Under the pieces are notes generated by a model. It searched no databases, had not been told where the DNA came from, and worked only from the letters and a program-made list of their open reading frames with translations. From Allobosea sp. BK604 (GTDB lineage: Bacteria; Pseudomonadota; Alphaproteobacteria; Rhizobiales; Beijerinckiaceae), in assembly GCF_004341515.1 (NCBI RefSeq), contig NZ_SLZF01000004.1, positions 248,001-312,000 of the forward strand: 64,000 bases of DNA, read 5' to 3'. Within the stretch, counting starts at the first letter, position 1. Every line of letters begins with the position of its first letter. The translations under genes and the position numbers were made by a program. Positions 62,262 to 64,000 of the stretch are shown piece after piece.

Positions 62262-63439
62262 GGCTTGTTTCCAGCGGCCGGCGTCGCATCGAATTCGCGC
62301 CGGAATTTCTCGTCGGCCTCGACCGCACCGGTGAAGCGGCCGATCGAGAAGGGCGCGAGCGGCGTTTGCGTCTCACCGTCCACGATCAGCTCGCTCAGGC
62401 ACAGCCCGACGCCAGGGCCGATCTGGAAGCCGTGGCCGCAGAAGCCGAAGGCGTGGAACAGACCAGGCGTCGTCAGGCTCGGGCCGATGACCGGGATCAT
62501 GTCGGGCAAATAGCCCTCGATGCCGGACCAGACGCGAATCACATGGCAGCTCTCCAGGGCGGGCACTGCCGCTCCGAGATGGCGCATCGCGGCCAGCGTC
62601 TTGGCGAGCGGCACCGGGGCGCGGTTGGCGACAGGGTCGGCGGCCGTGCGCGGATAGCCGGCGAGTATGACGTTGCCGCGCGGGATCTGCCGGAAGATCA
62701 CGGTGCCGTCGACGGCCTGGACGGAGGGCCTGATGAAATACGGGAAAGGTTCGGTGACGAATTGCGGCGGCCCGGCCGGAAAGAGCGGCGCCGTCTCGCT
62801 GAATTGCTCGGCAATGGCGAGCGCCCAGGCGCCGGCGCAATTGATGACCTGGCCGCAATCGATCGAAAGGCCGGTATCGGTGGCGAGGCTGAAGGCGCCG
62901 TCTCCGGTCCGCAATTCGGTGACCCGGCACGTCTCGACGATGGTGACGCCGAGCCCTTTCGCCGCCCGTGCCACGGCCGGCGTGACCAGGCGCGGATTGG
63001 CCGTGGCGTCGCGGGCCGAATAGGTCGCGGCATAGGCCTTGTCGCTGAGCCAGGGGTAGCGGCGCCGCAGATCGACGTGGTCCAGATGCTCGATCGTCAG
63101 GCCATGGGATTCGGAGACGGCGGCATAGGCCTCGACCTTCCGCCACTCGTCCTCGGAGGAGGCGAAATAGAGATGACCGGTCGCCTCGAACTCGCAGGCA
63201 TCGCCGATCAAGGTCTCGATCTGCTCCCAGAGCGCCTGTGAGCGCAGCGAGAGCGGATATTGTCCGGGAAAGCGGCCCTGCAGGCGAAGGTTGCCGAAAT
63301 TCGTGCCGCTTGATTGTGCGCCGACCACGTCCTTCTCGAGCAGGACGACGCGCTGGCCGCGCTTCGCCAGGAAATAGGCCGACCAGACGCCGATCAGCCC
63401 GCCGCCGATGATGGCGACATCTGCGCTCAGCCTGGTCAT
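62258..63439 (-). CDS. FAD-dependent oxidoreductase, opine oxidase/hydrogen cyanide synthase beta-subunit type
   Basis: 393 residues, ATG at 63439. DAO fold with VAIIGGGLIGVWSAYFLAKRGQRVVLLEKD, GAQSSGTNFGNLRLQGRFPGQYPLSLRSQ, NPRLVTPAVARAAKGLG, CAGAWALAIAE and FHAFGFCGHGFQIGPGVG. This pattern is that of OoxB/HcnC-type subunits and glycine/proline-type oxidases. It pairs with the partial gene upstream, which encodes the FAD/2Fe-2S-type subunit. Four-base overlaps on both sides indicate one operon. Confidence 0.88.
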   Translation of the reverse strand: MTRLSADVAIIGGGLIGVWSAYFLAKRGQRVVLLEKDVVGAQSSGTNFGNLRLQGRFPGQYPLSLRSQALWEQIETLIGDACEFEATGHLYFASSEDEWRKVEAYAAVSESHGLTIEHLDHVDLRRRYPWLSDKAYAATYSARDATANPRLVTPAVARAAKGLGVTIVETCRVTELRTGDGAFSLATDTGLSIDCGQVINCAGAWALAIAEQFSETAPLFPAGPPQFVTEPFPYFIRPSVQAVDGTVIFRQIPRGNVILAGYPRTAADPVANRAPVPLAKTLAAMRHLGAAVPALESCHVIRVWSGIEGYLPDMIPVIGPSLTTPGLFHAFGFCGHGFQIGPGVGLCLSELIVDGETQTPLAPFSIGRFTGAVEADEKFRREFDATPAAGNKP

Positions 63440-64000
63440 GACGCGCCGGCCTTGGCAGCGGCGAGCGCCACGGGCTTGATCGGCGCCTGCATGCGCAGAC
63501 GTCCCGCCTCGGCGCCGGCGATATTGCCGACACCCGCGACGATTTCCTGGAGCGCCGGCCCGCAGATCCGGCCCTGGCAGCGGCCCATGCCGCAGCGGGT
63601 CATGGCCTTGACCCGGTTGACCTCGGTCGGGCCGAGTTCCTGCGCCATGGCCTGCCTGATCTCGCCGAGCGAGACCTTCTCGCAGCGGCAGAGCGTGACA
63701 TCGTCGGGCAGGGCGCGGATCTGCGCGACCGGCCAGGCGAAGGCCTGCGACAGCCCGCGCTGGAAGGCGCGCAGGCGCGAGGCGCGCCGGCGCAGGGCCG
63801 CGACGGCCGCTGCGTCGGAGGGGATGCCGAGATCGGCGAGCAGGGCATGCGCCGCGAGGGCGCCGCTGGCCTCGGCGGCGTCGGCCCCGCCGATCGTCAT
63901 GCCGTCGCCGGCGAGATAGAGCCCGTCGCCGGCGCGGCCATCGGCATCGGCCTGCGGCAGCCAGAGCCGGAAGGCCTCGTCATAGGCGAGCTGCGCGCCG
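63436..64000 (-). CDS. Opine oxidase/HcnB-type FAD and [2Fe-2S]-binding subunit (C-terminal part)
   Basis: Partial; the frame stays open to the right edge, and its true start lies beyond 64000. The visible ~188 residues contain LYLAGDGMTIGGADAAEASG, the second FAD-binding motif of the pyridine-nucleotide-disulfide-type fold. After a helical stretch comes a BFD-like cluster domain with CRCEKVSLGEI and MTRCGMGRCQGRICGP. This architecture defines OoxA/HcnB/NoxA alpha subunits that pair with OoxB/HcnC proteins, encoded next. Confidence 0.87.
   Translation of the reverse strand, partial: GAQLAYDEAFRLWLPQADADGRAGDGLYLAGDGMTIGGADAAEASGALAAHALLADLGIPSDAAAVAALRRRASRLRAFQRGLSQAFAWPVAQIRALPDDVTLCRCEKVSLGEIRQAMAQELGPTEVNRVKAMTRCGMGRCQGRICGPALQEIVAGVGNIAGAEAGRLRMQAPIKPVALAAAKAGAS

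Overview
The window is high-GC, gene-dense DNA and fits an alphaproteobacterium of the Hyphomicrobiales (a Bosea-, Bradyrhizobium- or Methylobacterium-like soil bacterium). The grounds are codon use, many ABC uptake systems, CO-dehydrogenase-like (cox-type) genes, an oxidative uronate pathway, and several families of short palindromic intergenic repeats of the kind common in that order. No tRNA, rRNA, CRISPR array, transposase or phage gene was seen. Genus is an inference.

Layout. 1-504: tail of an oligopeptide ABC ATPase. 471-2524: a LysR regulator divergent from a Tat-exported metallo-beta-lactamase-fold protein. 2535-4495: a pabB-panB pair (folate and pantothenate precursors). 4796-5746: a second LysR regulator. 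5942-11960: a siderophore uptake operon with TonB-dependent receptor, siderophore-interacting reductase, Tat-exported binding protein and double-length FhuB-type permease, but no ATPase gene. 12182-16991: a Gly/Leu/Asp-rich protein followed directly by a type I secretion ABC transporter and membrane fusion protein, which reads as an exported protein with its own exporter. 17182-19510: two unlinked ABC binding proteins.

19684-40323 is the most unusual part. An AraC regulator leads a collinear run of about 20 kb, mostly overlapping or tightly spaced: LivH, LivM, LivG, a LivF fused to a Tm-1-like (UPF0261) domain, a Tm-1-type TIM-barrel protein, a 970-residue flotillin/YqiK-like protein with 44-residue coiled-coil repeats, two tandem SRPBCC proteins, and a molybdenum hydroxylase (FAD subunit, 2Fe-2S subunit, and a molybdopterin subunit split into two genes). 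MoxR and VWA (CoxD/CoxE-like) maturation proteins, an amidohydrolase, a lactonase-like MBL protein and an SMP-30/isochorismatase-type fusion follow. A further amidohydrolase lies at 40729-42261. This looks like an uncharacterised uptake-plus-oxidation pathway, probably for an organic acid or N-heterocycle, with a possibly membrane-organised hydroxylase.

42262-47839: a degraded DeoR-family regulator start with nearby palindromes, then a 1622-residue glycerophosphodiesterase-RTX protein. 47988-59800: an oxidative sugar-acid cluster with KdgD, a FadR-type GntR regulator, a beta-propeller lactonase, an Opp/Dpp-type transporter, an enolase-superfamily enzyme and uronate dehydrogenase. Three copies of an 11-base operator-like word lie upstream of kdgD, the transporter and the enolase gene. 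60010-64000: a minus-strand operon of ornithine-cyclodeaminase-family enzyme and flavin amino-acid/opine-oxidase subunits, running off the right edge.
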